Source: Adiantum capillus-veneris
Taxonomy: Eukaryota > Streptophyta > Polypodiopsida > Polypodiales > Pteridaceae
Assembly: GCA_014529385.2 (NCBI GenBank)
Contig: CM043963.1
Location: 71,501 to 135,500 of the forward strand
Direction: 5' to 3'
DNA length: 64,000 nucleotides
A program made the translations under genes and the position numbers. Shown here piece by piece: positions 1 to 10,714 of this stretch; the first letter of the stretch is position 1; each line of letters starts with the position of its first letter. The notes under the pieces are model-generated. The model was not told where the DNA came from. It saw only the letters and a list, made by a program, of their open reading frames with translations, and searched no databases.

Positions 1-1426
1 CCGACATGGGCAATAAGGCGCCCGCGAAAGTTTACACCGAAAGTGGATATTGCAAAATATTTCTTTACAAGCACTACAAGGTTGGCCGTTTGGGCAAGTG
101 TTGTTAAACACAACGCCTTGGAGAGTGAACGGAGAGCAAAAATGTTGTAGCGACCGTTGGGAGAGTAGTCAGCATGGACAAACACCACGAAGCCAGTGGG
201 AAGTGTGCCGAGGTAGTGAGAAAGTGCCGCTTGAGGTCCGAACGGCGTCCTCCTCCCCCCTGACCGTTGCGCCCAGGCGTCAACCTCCAAAACATCCTGC
301 AGAACATGGGTTTTCTGAGATATGGCACATAATTATGATATAACATTAACAAAATCATTTGTAACAATCAAATGTAAGTGAGCATCTATACCTCTTTTCT
401 ATGATCCTCCTCATCGGCATCCGGGTGCAAGTAAAGATCCACGCTTGACTTCCCCTTTGGATCAAGCAAAACAGGTGTTTCATCAGGTGGTGGTGAATCC
501 ACTGTTGCGCGTTTAGCCAAACACATGGCTTGCACGGCCACAAACTCCTCCTCAGAGACCTTGTCCTGCTCGGCCGCTGCCACCTGGGCTTGTGCGATCG
601 CCACTGTGTCCGCCAAAGTATTCCCCATGGGCAGTAGGAGATCATCATCATGGGAGGTGGTGGTATCAAGCTCAAACTTTCCATGGGCATCGAGGATGGC
701 GAAACACTCATCCATGCGAAGCTCAAAGGATTTCTCCAGATCATGCATAAACACAAATTTCTCCCCACCCACCACAATGGAGGAGAAGCGGGTAATCTCT
801 ACCTCAGGGATGGCATCCCGAGTGGTGGTTCCTTCTGGCGGTCCCGAGGATGAACCGACTGATGGAGAGGCCTCCAAGAGGCCTTGAATCCCTACAGGGT
901 AGGTCAAGGCAAGCTTCCTCTCCTTTGCGGATGAGTCAATGGCCGTGGGCTTGGGGTCCTTCACATCAGCCAATACCCCGCTGATCTGCAGGTGAGGTAG
1001 CACTACGTCAGGGCCTGCTGGGCACTCGTGAAGGAGGAAGATCATTATGGCCTGAACAGAGAAAAAAGTTTTTTCGATCCTTCCCTTATGCATTGCTCGC
1101 ACATCATCAGCTTCAAGCCGCACATATTGTCCGGCGGGTTGTGCTATGGTGGCAAAGCGTGCAAGCCGCTGATGAAATGGCATGTCCCCTTGGTAGATGT
1201 GGTGGAGAAGGCCTTCAGGGACCCATTGCCCTGGTCGGTTTGGTAACTCAACAATGAATCTCCCCATGCACGTGGAAATGTATGAAGTAATGTGCTCAAG
1301 AGATTGAGAGTGGAGGGTCAAGGTGGTTTCCAAATTGGGTTGGGTTGTGAAAAATGCTTGAAGCTCAGGGCGATTTGCATGCCCAACCTCAGTAAGGAAT
1401 GCATCTAAAGCACTAGTAGCAGCCAT
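1..1426 (-). CDS. Unrecognised spliced gene (gene B), 3' end outside window
   Basis: Seen: an ATG at 1426-1424 opens 345 codons down to 392. A GT donor (391-390) and an AG acceptor (298-297, preceded by TTCTGC) define a 95-nt intron in phase 0. The second exon (296 to 1) is open for 98 codons and runs off the window edge; reading through the intron would instead stop at 388-386. The start is favoured by a TATA box 82 bp upstream and by a CT-rich leader without another ATG. The first exon encodes a soluble protein with no membrane segment. Its second half is acidic and Ser/Pro/Thr-rich (about residues 190-345), and exon 2 is more hydrophobic with a FVVFVHADYS stretch. I do not recognise the family and assign no function. 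It lies 246 bp downstream of gene A on the same strand. Confidence 0.6.
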
Positions 1427-1507
1427 GTCTTCTCTTTGCGTGATTGGGTATGCTAGGTCTCTCTGCAATGTTGGGATGAAAATGGTGAAATGAGGAGGTG
1501 GTCCTCC

Positions 1508-1514
1508 TTATATA
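1508..1514 (-). promoter_or_regulatory. TATA box of gene B
   Basis: On the minus strand the sequence is TCTATATAAGG. It is 82 bp upstream of the gene B ATG and is followed by a pyrimidine-rich stretch (CACCTCCTCATTTC) where transcription probably starts. Spacing and context fit a plant class II core promoter. Confidence 0.6.
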
Positions 1515-1671
1515 GACATATTCTATCTCGAAAAAAATAAAAAATATGGATTTAAAAAATAAATTTACACCACCTTTACACTCAAGTACAAAATCAAGTA
1601 CAACACCTTAAAACTTTTCAAAATCTTTAATAAAATATCCAATATATAAACGATTAAAGTTACAAGCCAAT

Positions 1672-2996
1672 TCACTTAGACAAGATGATTTCGTCTGTAG
1701 CCCAATCTTTGTAAACAAGCATAGTGGCCTCCATCCGCCTTCCAATCTATACAACCAAAAATGGGCAATCAAAATACAAAAACCCACAGAAAATAAGAAA
1801 AGGTAGCTAAGGAAGCACAAAGCAAACCTTGAGTTGTTCTAGTTTGAAACTTGCATTACTGACATCCTCGAATCCCATTATGACAAAGTGTTCCCGAAGA
1901 TTGGCAAGAGTCCAATGCGGATTCACTGCAACCACCTCCACCTCGTTATTGGGCATGCGGACACGAATTTCAAAGGATTGAATCTCTTCGGCTGTCAGCT
2001 GCAAGGGTATCCAATTGCCACGTTTGTGCATCCACCTCTCATAGCTAAACCGTGCATACAAGGTGTACCTTGCTTTCAAATACCGAAGGCAAAGCTATGT
2101 GGGGGACACATTGCACTTATAACGGTCACCATCATGCAAACCATCAACATAGCCCCAATTGACACCTAGAATGGTGTCCATTGCATCTATGTCAACTTCT
2201 TTGCAAACAAACATTGTTGGTGTTTCTATAATCGGTAGAGAGCGGAATGCATGCACAAACAAATGAATGGGACAATGCCAACTGAGACCCACCGATCTAG
2301 TTGCCTTACCAAACTTTAGGGACCCTTGGAAATCTTGAAGCACCTTGCGCTTGAAAGAAAGCAAAGCCCAATGGTCTGGAGTTGGCCATTCTGCACTCTG
2401 CAATGAGGGTGTCTCCACGGCTTCTAACCTACCATAGCTTTGGCTTGACTTTGGCACCACGTACTTGTGGGAGTACATGAATATTCGCTGCTGGGTAAGT
2501 TTTTTCGATGAAACATTAGGAAACATAAGCTCCCCAATGTGAGCATGCACAACCATGAACGTGCCTGAGAGGCACTCAAGCGGCTGCTCCTCAACTAAGC
2601 TGGATGGAAAAACATCTTTACAAATGTCCTTAGTTAAACATAATGATCACATAAAAGTAAACATGACATATGCATGGGATAGCTAAACCATGAAAACTTA
2701 CAATGAGGTGCACATTGAGTAGAAGCTCTCTTAAGGTGGAGCTCAGCTGCACTGTAGACATGTTGCACGATGGCCACCATTCCGGACTTTGTTTCTTTGA
2801 ATGTCAATAGCTGGCCCTTCCAATGACGTTCCAATACGCCTCGACACCGTACGCGATGAGGTCCAGCACGTGACGGTTGCATGTAGATCCATGCACCCTT
2901 CTTGAACACTTGTGGGATCCATACCCCCTCTGAGTCTTTTGTGTTGTGCAACACAATCTCCTCTATCTCTGGTTTGGGCCGTCTATGCGTGGACAT
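1672..2996 (-). pseudogene. Unrecognised three-exon gene (gene A) with one in-frame stop; ubiquitin-like C-terminus
   Basis: Seen: exon 1 is 2996-2702 (ATG start, phase 1 end), exon 2 is 2615-1828, and exon 3 is 1746-1672 ending in TGA. Introns of 86 and 81 nt have GT/AG ends (donor GTAAG at 2701; acceptor TATAG at 1747). The joined frame has 385 codons, interrupted only by a TAG at 2097-2095 (codon 272); the same frame continues on both sides of it. Residues about 313-385 read like a beta-grasp ubiquitin-like fold: a FEIRVRM first strand, a second strand EVEVVAV, a helix after NPHWTLANLREHF, and a final strand. There is no Gly-Gly end. The family is otherwise unknown to me. The single stop means pseudogene, nonsense allele, assembly error or stop read-through; the splice structure is inferred. 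Confidence 0.5.
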
Positions 2997-3536
2997 GCTT
3001 GGGAAGTTGGGCTTAGAAAGGGATTTGAAAGAGTTGAGTACTGTGGAGAGAGAATGAGGAGCTGAGGGGAGGGTGAGGTGAGCTGCCTATGGTGGCTATG
3101 GTGGCTTTGATAGTGGAGATAGAGAAAGAGAGGAGTGAGAGGTAGAGAGGTAGAGAGGATAGTGGAGCTGTGGGCTATGGAGTGTGGGACTGTAGAGGAT
3201 TGATGGAGGTGTGAGAGAAGAGGGAGCTATGGAGAGAGAGGAAGAGAGTGGTGGAAATCTTTTGGCTATGGCTGCCTTGACTGTAGAGAGAGAATGGGAG
3301 GAGGGAGAAGAGGGAGAGTGTGGGAGAGAAAAGTAATGAGGGAGAGAGAGAAAAGTGGATTTTGGGGGGAAAAATTGACTTTTTTAAGTTAGTTTATGTT
3401 TTGGGGCAGTTTTAGAGGCAAATGGGTCAACTTTGGAACTTTAAAAAAAAAATTAATTTTTTGGGTTTTTAAGCATGCGCGTTTTTTTTTGGGGGGTCCC
3501 TCCCTCTTTTATGACACCTCTCTCCTCCTATTTACT

Positions 3537-3537
<1 letters not shown>
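2997..3537. other. Non-coding, purine-rich flank upstream of gene A
   Basis: About 540 bp with no supported gene. 3000-3360 is almost pure GA on the plus strand, so gene A (minus) has a CT-rich region directly upstream of its start, as in TATA-less plant promoters with pyrimidine patches. No convincing TATA box was seen. 3420-3500 is T/A-rich. Confidence 0.4.

Positions 3538-3580
<43 letters not shown>
3538..3580 (+). repeat. Poly(C) run of 43 bases
   Basis: An uninterrupted cytosine homopolymer between GA-rich promoter-side DNA and the truncated end of E1. It can form a G-quadruplex or i-motif. Length calls in such runs are unreliable in any sequencing technology. Confidence 0.9.
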
Positions 3581-3715
3581 TTAGCCTACCTCCCACCTCT
3601 CTCTAAGAACCAAGCATTGAAGAGGGAGACAATTAGGCTGCACCCCTACCATTCCTCCCCCTATAGGTGATATCCCAAGAGCCTTCTCATTGGTTCTCCC
3701 TTAAGCTTTCACTAA

Positions 3716-5693
3716 TCAAAAAGGTCCAAGGAGAGTCCATATTTTTCCTAATGGATTTGATCTCATATGTTGCTGCATTCTCTTCGTTACTTCCTCTATC
3801 ATTTGGTCAGTTGTCAGCATCAAAGAAGCCTGAGCATCTTTCTTGGTAGAGGGTTCACTCTTAATAGATAAAGAGCCGCTGGTTACTGAATCAGTATTCT
3901 CTAACACTTGGTCAGTTGTCAGCATCAAAGAAGCCTGAGCATCTTTCTTGGTAGAGGGTTCACTCTTAATAGATGAAGAGCCGCTGGTTACTGAATCAGT
4001 ATTCTCTAACACTTCCCCATATGCTTTGCAGTTGTCAACAAGTTATAACGCTTCCCTTGTAACCTGTTCAAATGTGCTACATGCTTTCAAGTGAAGGTCC
4101 TTTTTCAAGGTTTTTTTTCAAAGTCCTTCAATGAAGAGCACAAACAATCTCTCATCGTGCGGTAATTCTCTCCCTGGGCACCTCTCGATGTATTGCTTGA
4201 ATCTCAAGGATGCTTCCTTCACTTTTTCGTTCTCCTTTTGTTTAAAATCATATATCTGTGATACAATATTATGCTTTATATCCGTTTTGAGAATTCTTTC
4301 ACGAACTCCCACAATACATGTTCAATATTCGGACAAGTTTCAGGGTTCAAGGGTTGAAACCATGTTAAGGCCGTCCCTTCCAAGGTCAGCCCGAATCCCT
4401 CATATTGAGTATGGAAATCAGTGATCTGCTCTGCTCTTAAGACTTTCTTGAAGAGCGACACATGGGCATATGGATCCCCTGATCTGCTATACTTCTTTGG
4501 CATGCACTTCTCTACCTGGGATGGCCTCATCCGTCTATTGTCTGCGACCAATCTCAATGCTCCCGTGTCTCGACTTAATTGTTCTCGTACATCATGGATG
4601 TCGTGGGTTGCTCTCGGTGGCTCCCCTGCCACGAATCTACTACTAGGAGGAAAATGTGATGGTGTTGCTGCAAATGTCGGACCTACTGCAGTATGTGTAG
4701 AGATAGGAACCGCACTACCTCGATTCGTAGCCATTGATTCTCTGGAATGTAATGTTCCCATGGGGCTTGGCATAGAATAATGAGGTCGACTGAAAGAATC
4801 AGCTACATGAGTCCTCTCTCCACCTATTGCCATCGGGTCTGGCATGACAGTTGCAGGTGCTGGTCTCAGTGGGCTTGGAGTGACATAATAATGGTGGAGT
4901 GGTCCCCCAAAGTACGTATATCCTTCCAACTTCTTTTTATCGATTGCTGCGTATCGTCTTCCATATTTGTTGTATGTGACAATTTTTGTTTTTGATCCCT
5001 CTGTGTAGGTGAAGACATAAAGTCTTTTCCGCTCCGTCAACTCATCGACGTAGGGTTCCTTGCATCTATAATAGAGATCTTCCTCTCCATTATTATACTT
5101 GTATAACCCCACGTAGACGTTGTCTGTGTTGACTCTCAAAGTTTTGTTTTCTCGCCTTAACCTTGCATTAGGGAAGCTCATTGTTGGTGCTTTCTCCGCA
5201 GGTTCCTCATCTACTTTGGCTTTCGTGCCCATCAATCCCCACTTGTCCACAATGTTAGGATTCAGGACTACCAAGTACATGATACCTTCGTCATCTAGGT
5301 ACCTATCTCCGCTATAGCTCAGAGGTACTAAGTCCTTGAACTCACTTGGTCTATCTTCTATTTTCACACAGTAGCAGTCCATACCATCTTTGTAGACCTT
5401 GACACCTTGCTTGTTGTCATACTGATACTTGATGAACAATAGCTTATTGTGGTCAAAGCGTTTGATGGTCTTGCTGCCATGTTTTCTCTTTCGTTTAGGT
5501 TTAAATGTCCCAAGTGTTCCGTGAAATACTCGTAAGATCTCTCTGAAGAAGTATCGAAAATACTTTCTTCAAGGATCGGATCTAGCGGTCGTACTACACC
5601 TTGGTTTACACTCTCCTCTGTTGATAAAACACTTGCTTGATCCGCTAAATTTCGGTATTGGTTGTTGATTTGTTTTCCCGATCTCAAAAACAT
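3716..5693 (-). pseudogene. gag: E1 gag, frameshifted and 3'-truncated
   Basis: Pieces in order: 5693-5364 (N-terminus, MFLRSGKQIN), 5439-4276 (387 codons), 4312-4118, and 4012-3716. They lie in different frames, so at least three frameshifts or stops separate them. Two successive modules of the type Y..G..Y...Y.V occupy the first third. A capsid-like segment follows (GDPYAHVSLFKKVLRAEQ, then EGFGLTLEGTALTWFQP) and continues as KEASLRFKQYIERCPGRELP. The same blocks occur in E7 gag (44940-46835) and in E4 gag after 41100. Inferred role: structural particle protein of the element; surely non-functional here. Confidence 0.75.
3803..4012 (-). repeat. Two-copy tandem duplication, period 105 bp, inside E1 gag
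   Basis: TTGGTCAGTTGTCAGCATC starts at 3803 and again at 3908, and the whole 105-bp unit is repeated almost without change. It encodes a duplicated Ser/Thr/Lys-rich segment (SIKSEPSTKKDAQASLMLTTDQ type). The length is divisible by three, so the frame survives the duplication. Confidence 0.85.
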
Positions 5694-5981
5694 GAAGAAA
5701 GTGGAATTTACCGATTGAAACCAAACCTCTTACCTGGAGATGGAGTGATCATCCAACTCTCACGACTGCATGGATTGTTACTTGATCGGTCTCTGCAAAT
5801 GAATACACTTGATGGATATGAGATCACTGTATCATTCCAACTGTCAGCAGATTCAACAATTTCAACACAATTTTGCTTGCAGATTATTGACATTATGTCC
5901 AATTTGGGTTTTGACAACTCCTGATATCTCAAATAGTCTAGGTCTATGAACACGTCAAAAATGAGTCAAATCTGGGCTAGA

Positions 5982-6003
5982 GGTACACCGATCGCGATCG
6001 TAC
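5982..6003 (-). repeat. E1 leader palindrome, copy 1
   Basis: Contains the 12-bp perfect palindrome CGATCGCGATCG within GGTACAC...GTAC. The same motif is found six times in the leader of E7 and, in degenerate form, in the LTRs of both elements. Confidence 0.85.
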
Positions 6004-6611
6004 TTGTGAGCCCAAATTTGATAAAACTTCACCAGCTTGTTCACTAGGCTTTTTTAAGGCTACCCACCAAATATTTTTGCATTCAAACCCCAAAAAGTCA
6101 AGCTTTTACTAGTTCTTGGTTTGAAGTGTCAGTTTTTCTGAATCTGTCAGTTTGACTTGATTTTGGTATTTGTTTTGGGATTTGAGAGATATCTAGGCTT
6201 TTCCTATGCACAGGCTATCCCCCTGCATGGTTTCTTCCTAGTTTTGATGTGTATGATCCTGATGAAAGTCAATTTCTGTGTCAGTTTAGCAGTTTTTGAC
6301 TTGGATCCGTATTCAGATGATTTGACAGGTATTTTGAGGTTTCTGGCTCTTGGTCCTGTATAATTTTATGTTTATATACACCTGAGAATCTCACAAATGA
6401 AATTTGATCAAAATCTAGCACTTAGGTATGTAATCTGACAGACGGATCACCAAAAGTCAAGATTTTCCAGTTTCTGGGTCTGTCAGGCTAGTTTTACCCA
6501 ATTGGCCTGATTTCCTTGATTTTTGATGTTCTTGGGTGTGGTGGCTTTAGGCAAACTTTTTTAGGATCTTATCAGGAAGGTACATGTCAAATCTTGTACA
6601 ATTCTGACACA

Positions 6612-6632
6612 GATACACCAATCGCGATCGTA
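6612..6632 (-). repeat. E1 leader palindrome, copy 2
   Basis: Same motif as at 5982 with one arm changed (CCAATCGCGATCG). It lies 630 bp from copy 1. It is directly flanked by sequence also found beside the E7 copies (an AATTTGG..TCTGAC-type context). Confidence 0.8.
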
Positions 6633-7158
6633 GTACGTGGACCAAATCTGATGAAATTTGGTCTGCTCCCTCTGACAAATGTTTTACAGTGTTTTGTGCT
6701 ACCACTTTGTGATTTGAATCAATCTCAACCCTGTTTGGTCGGATTTTCTAAATTTCAGAGTCTTATGGTCTTTTTGCAAAGGTTATGGTTTTCTGGCTTC
6801 TCGACTCTAACTTTTGCCCCAAATCTGACTAGAATGTGATTTACTTATCCTACTCCTAAGTACAGAAATGAAAGAGCATAATTAAATAAATGAATCAAAC
6901 AAAACAAACAAGACAGATTTCGGGTGAGATTTCAGTACTCAATCGAATTAGAGAAATTGAAGAGCAAAAATGCTTTGAACACTCTCATTCACAGCTCCTT
7001 AAATCTCCTAAGAGAGGATCTAGCTCGTCCACTGACTCTAGACTCCACTAAGCTCTAAACCCCTGTCTAGCAGCCTAATTGAGGTGTAAGATGGATTTGT
7101 GGATTGATCTTCTTTTAAGGAAACTAACTGCGCACTCGCTCACTCATCACCTACAGTG

Positions 7159-7180
7159 CATTCCTCGACAACAGCGCCAA
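7159..7180 (-). promoter_or_regulatory. E1 primer-binding site, tRNA-Asp-like
   Basis: Directly inside the LTR end, minus strand TTGGCGCTGTTGTCGAGGAA. It matches the plant tRNA-Asp 3' complement (TGGCGCCGTTGCCGGGGA) with a few mismatches. It places the LTR end and the start of the internal region. Confidence 0.7.
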
Positions 7181-8100
7181 TGTTTGCGGGTCACCGCGAC
7201 GGACGTCCATAGCATAACTCTCATGCATCAACATAAAATATCAATACAAGGGAAGCGACCAGGATGAGGCATGGAAACTCACTAGGGTGTCATTCCTAAT
7301 GAAGTGAACTCGATGAGATGCAACTACTAACTCTGTAAGCAAATCATACGCATTAAAGCCAAGTAATCTGCCTATGTCCTTCTACACAGCTCTACAGTCA
7401 TCACGACCGTTTACCATGCAAAACATGTCGGAATCGCACGAAACTTGAAGGGGAGATACAAGGGACTATCAGGAGCATATCCTATCACTGCATTCTGGAG
7501 AGGTACAAAGATCGCGATTGATCAATTCAAAGTCAGCAAAAACAACGAACAGGTGATCCTAAAGGGTCATTTTAGGGTCCCTAAAGCCTCTCCTAGGGTC
7601 AAAACAACATAAAATACGCATATAAGCACTCAAAATAGCGATTAAAGGTCCCAAACTTGTAGTTAAAAACCTACACCGAATCTTGAATGATTACACTTGA
7701 ATGGAAGAGCAAAGTAAGAGGAACACAATGCAATAAACGAAATTGAATATGGATTACCCTAGCCACAGTAGCAAAGATTACAAGTTGGAGCAAGAAGAAG
7801 CTCTCAAACGTACGTTGTCTTCTTAGTTTCTCATAAAAAAGATCATGTTCAAACTTACAAAACTTGACCGTTATAGTTTAGGTCTTTACAAATGGCTTGT
7901 CCGGCCAAAAGCTCCTAAACTTCTAGCTGGCTCTCTAATATACAATTGCTCCCAGAAAAATAATCATAAATTCTTTTACAAGTTCTCGGCTTAGAGAAGC
8001 TCTTTTTCAAAAGGTCAAGATTTCCACAAAAATGTAGATTCCCTGAAAAATGTGACTCTATCTTTGGAAACCGCAACTTCGTCGCTTCGTCCACCAAACA
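7181..8100 (-). mobile_element. E1 5' LTR (920 bp)
   Basis: On the minus strand it starts TGTTTGG at 8100 and ends CAAACA at 7181, giving a 6-bp terminal inverted repeat. It aligns by eye with the E7 LTR (for example the shared CTCCAACTTGTAATC and TTCAAGATTCGGTG blocks). A weak TATA (CTATAAC, about 7877) is followed 354 bp later by a copy of the family motif at 7523-7502 (AGATCGCGATTGATC on the plus strand). Confidence 0.75.
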
Positions 8101-10386
8101 CTGTCCCTCATGGGAATTGTGTCACTTGTGCCAACAATGCATATTATCCAGTTCAGGGAGTTGGAAAGATTGTGCTTACTGCTGCAAACGGCAGTTTCTT
8201 CACACTTGTTGATGCACTTTATGTACCTGGGACAAGAAGAATCTCTTGTCTGTATCCACACTTGCTAGACTTGGACTTGTAGTCAAATTTTGGATGACAA
8301 ATGTACATTTCATGATCTCAGTTTTGGGATGAAATTATTGCGTCTGGCCTTTTGTGCCGTGGGATGTATAAGCTCACTTTGTATGACAAGTGTGGACAAA
8401 ATTTTGCAAATACTGTTGTTGCAGATTCAAGGGCTATTTCAGATGCAAAACTTTGGCATGCATGTTTTGGTCATCTGAATTTTGCCAGTTTTCTGCGTTT
8501 GCAGAAATCTGATATGGTTGCTTCTTTGCCGCCTCTTGAAGCACCTGTCAAACATGTTTGTGAAGGCTATATTTTGGGTAATATGGAGCATTCTAAGTTT
8601 CCAAAGGATGGTTCAGTTCAGGCCACATGCAGGTTGCAGCTTGTGCATAGTGATGTTTGTGGGCCCATGCAAACTCCGTCCTTGGGAAATTACCTTTACT
8701 TCGTGACTTTCATTGATGATTACTCCAAGAATGCATGGGTATTTCCGCTTAAAGAGAAGTCCGAAGTTTTTATGTGCTTCAAACAATTTCTGGCTATGGC
8801 TTAAAATGTCTCAAAATGTACTATGGGCACCCTCCGTTCCGATCGAGGGGGGGAGTATATGTCTCATGAATTCAATGCATTTATGGCTAGTCGTGGGATA
8901 AAACACCAATTTACAGTGCCTTATACACCTTAGCAAAATGGTGTTGCTGAGAGGAAAAACAGGTCACTTACGAAAATGGCACGATGTATGGTCAAAAGTC
9001 AAGCTTTGTCGCATTCTTTTTGGCTTGAGGCCATCATGTGTGCCACTTATGTACTAAACATGTGTCCTATGAAAGCTTTGCAGTCTATTACTCCATATGA
9101 ATCATGGCATGATAGAAAGCCTTCTATTGAGCACATGCGTGTTTTTGGTTGTTTAGCTTATTTTGGTTGGGATGTACATCAATCAGACATTGTTATTGCT
9201 TTCTTGAATGGTGACATATTTGAGGAAGTTTATGTAACGCAGCCTCGCGATTTTGTCATAAAAGGACAAGAGGACAAAGTGTGCAGATGCAAGAAGGCTT
9301 TGTATGGGTTGAAGCAATCTCCTCGTGCTTGGTATGAGAAAGTTGACACTCATTTGGTGAAACGAGGATTTCGTAACAGTCCAACAAAAAGCACATTGTA
9401 TGTAAAGCGTGAGGATGATGTACTTCTCATTGTGGTTCTTTATGTCGATAATTTACTGATCACTAGACCAAATGAGAGACATATTGCTGAATTTAAGGCT
9501 GATTGAATGCTACTTTCAAGATGAAAGATTTGGGATTGTTGCATCATTACTTGGGTATACAGTTTAAGCAATGTGATGGTGGTGTTGCCTTGTGTAAGAA
9601 AAGTTACATAGAGACATTGCTATGTAAGTTTGGACTTTAGGATTACAAACCTATTGCCATTCCCATGGAAACGGGTTTGAAGTTGAGTCTACATGATGCT
9701 GGCGATCCTGTTGATGTCACACTGTTGTTGGCTACCTCATTTATGTATGCAACACGAGGCCGGATATTCAATTTGCAGTCTCACAGGTCAACAGATTTAT
9801 GCATAGCCCAGGGTCTAAGCATTGGCTGGCTGTCAAGAGGATTTTCCGCTACCTTAGTGGCACTTTACATCTTGGCTTGTTTTATCCCAAGGGGGGATCA
9901 TTGCCGCCAGACTTACATGCTTTTGCGGACTCAAATTGGGCTGGTTGTTTTGACATGCGAGTGTCCAGAAGTGGTGTTTGTTTCATGCTTGGCAGTTCAC
10001 GTATATCATGGTTGAGAAATAAGCAACCTACTGTGGCCACTTCGAGTTGTGCGGCTAAGAATAGGGCAGTCTTTACAGCTACGGTTGAGTGTGTATGGCT
10101 CAGACGCCTTATGGATGATTTGGGTGTTGGACAGGAAACTACCAACATTATCTACACTAACAGTCAGAGCGCATTGGCAGTTGCGAGGAACCGAGTTTTC
10201 CATGCTCCCACAAAGCATATTGAGGTGCATTACCACTATGTCAGGGAGAGGCTCTTAGCAGGAGAGATCAAATTGGCTTATGTGCCAACAGAGGACAACC
10301 TTGCAGATCATTTCACAAAGGCATTGTCTCGTGAGAATCTTGAAGCTTTCCGCAATGCTTTGGGCTTACTCCCCTTTGTGGACTGA
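8101..10386 (+). pseudogene. pol: E2 pol remnant: integrase-RT fusion and RNase H
   Basis: 8110-8280 gives the protease/integrase linker (PVQGVGKIVL, LVDALYVPG). 8352-8804 has the GAG-pre-integrase histidines (LWHACFGHLNF), but the second zinc Cys is lost (CEGY for CEGC), followed by the first integrase Asp region (LVHSDVCGPM). SDRGGEY and NGVAERKNR appear in another frame, with a TAG replacing the usual Gln before NG. At about 9165-9170 integrase (FGCLAYFG) is joined in frame to RT (WDVHQSDIVIAFLNGDI), so the integrase C-terminus and RT fingers are deleted. The RT active box reads YVDN instead of YVDD. RNase H (9799-10386) is intact-looking: SGVCFMLGSSRISW, YVPTEDNLADHFTKAL. Confidence 0.8.
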
Positions 10387-10459
10387 TCATGTCCTCAGGG
10401 CATGGCACTTTCCTTTACTCATGTGCCAGCTCTCCTTCACCGCATCACTCCAAGGGGGA
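8101..10459 (+). mobile_element. E2: Ty1/copia element, 5' part missing, internally deleted
   Basis: Domain order: end of protease, GAG-pre-integrase, integrase, RT, RNase H (copia order), then a polypurine tract at 10451-10459 (CAAGGGGGA). LTR, PBS, gag and the protease active site are absent on the left because E1's LTR starts at the junction. Where the 3' LTR ends is not visible: sequence after 10462 (TGTGGAAGC) may be LTR, but within about 100 bp it looks like the E3 leader. Confidence 0.75.
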
Positions 10460-10714
10460 TTTGTGGAAGCAAAAATCAAGTTTTGGCATCATACCCATAT
10501 TCTGCATGTTGTGTTGGACACACACACCAAAGCTCATGTCATTTGGACATGTAGATTGAGAGTTAAGGGGATGTTACTCTTACAGAGAAAAATTTACCCA
10601 AAAGTGGTGATTCTGAGCAATTTTGACATCCAAAATTTGTTGTGATCACATATTCTTGTTATATGCATCAAGAAGCACCTTGGGTAGAAACAGAAGTCCA
10701 TTCTGAGAAAAAAA

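Larger units (their letters stand above)
3660..8100 (-). mobile_element. E1: truncated LTR retrotransposon (Ty3/gypsy-like), 5' LTR to part of gag
   Basis: On the minus strand the order is: LTR 8100-7181, tRNA-Asp-like primer site 7180-7159, a 1.4-kb leader with two family palindromes, and gag from 5693 decaying to about 3716. Protease, RT, integrase and the 3' LTR are absent. The left limit near 3660 is only the place where gag similarity fades. LTR start (TGTTTGG), PBS, leader palindrome and gag all resemble E7, so E1 and E7 are probably one family in opposite orientation. The outer LTR edge at 8100 abuts the protease region of copia element E2, so E1 probably inserted into E2. Confidence 0.7.

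Noticed and set aside
355-777. 140-codon minus-strand frame overlapping gene B
   Set aside because: It is an out-of-frame reading of gene B exon 1 and cannot use the splice sites.
2083-2097. A 15-nt intron (GT...AG) that would remove the TAG in gene A
   Set aside because: Far below the minimum plant intron length; nonsense change or read-through is simpler.
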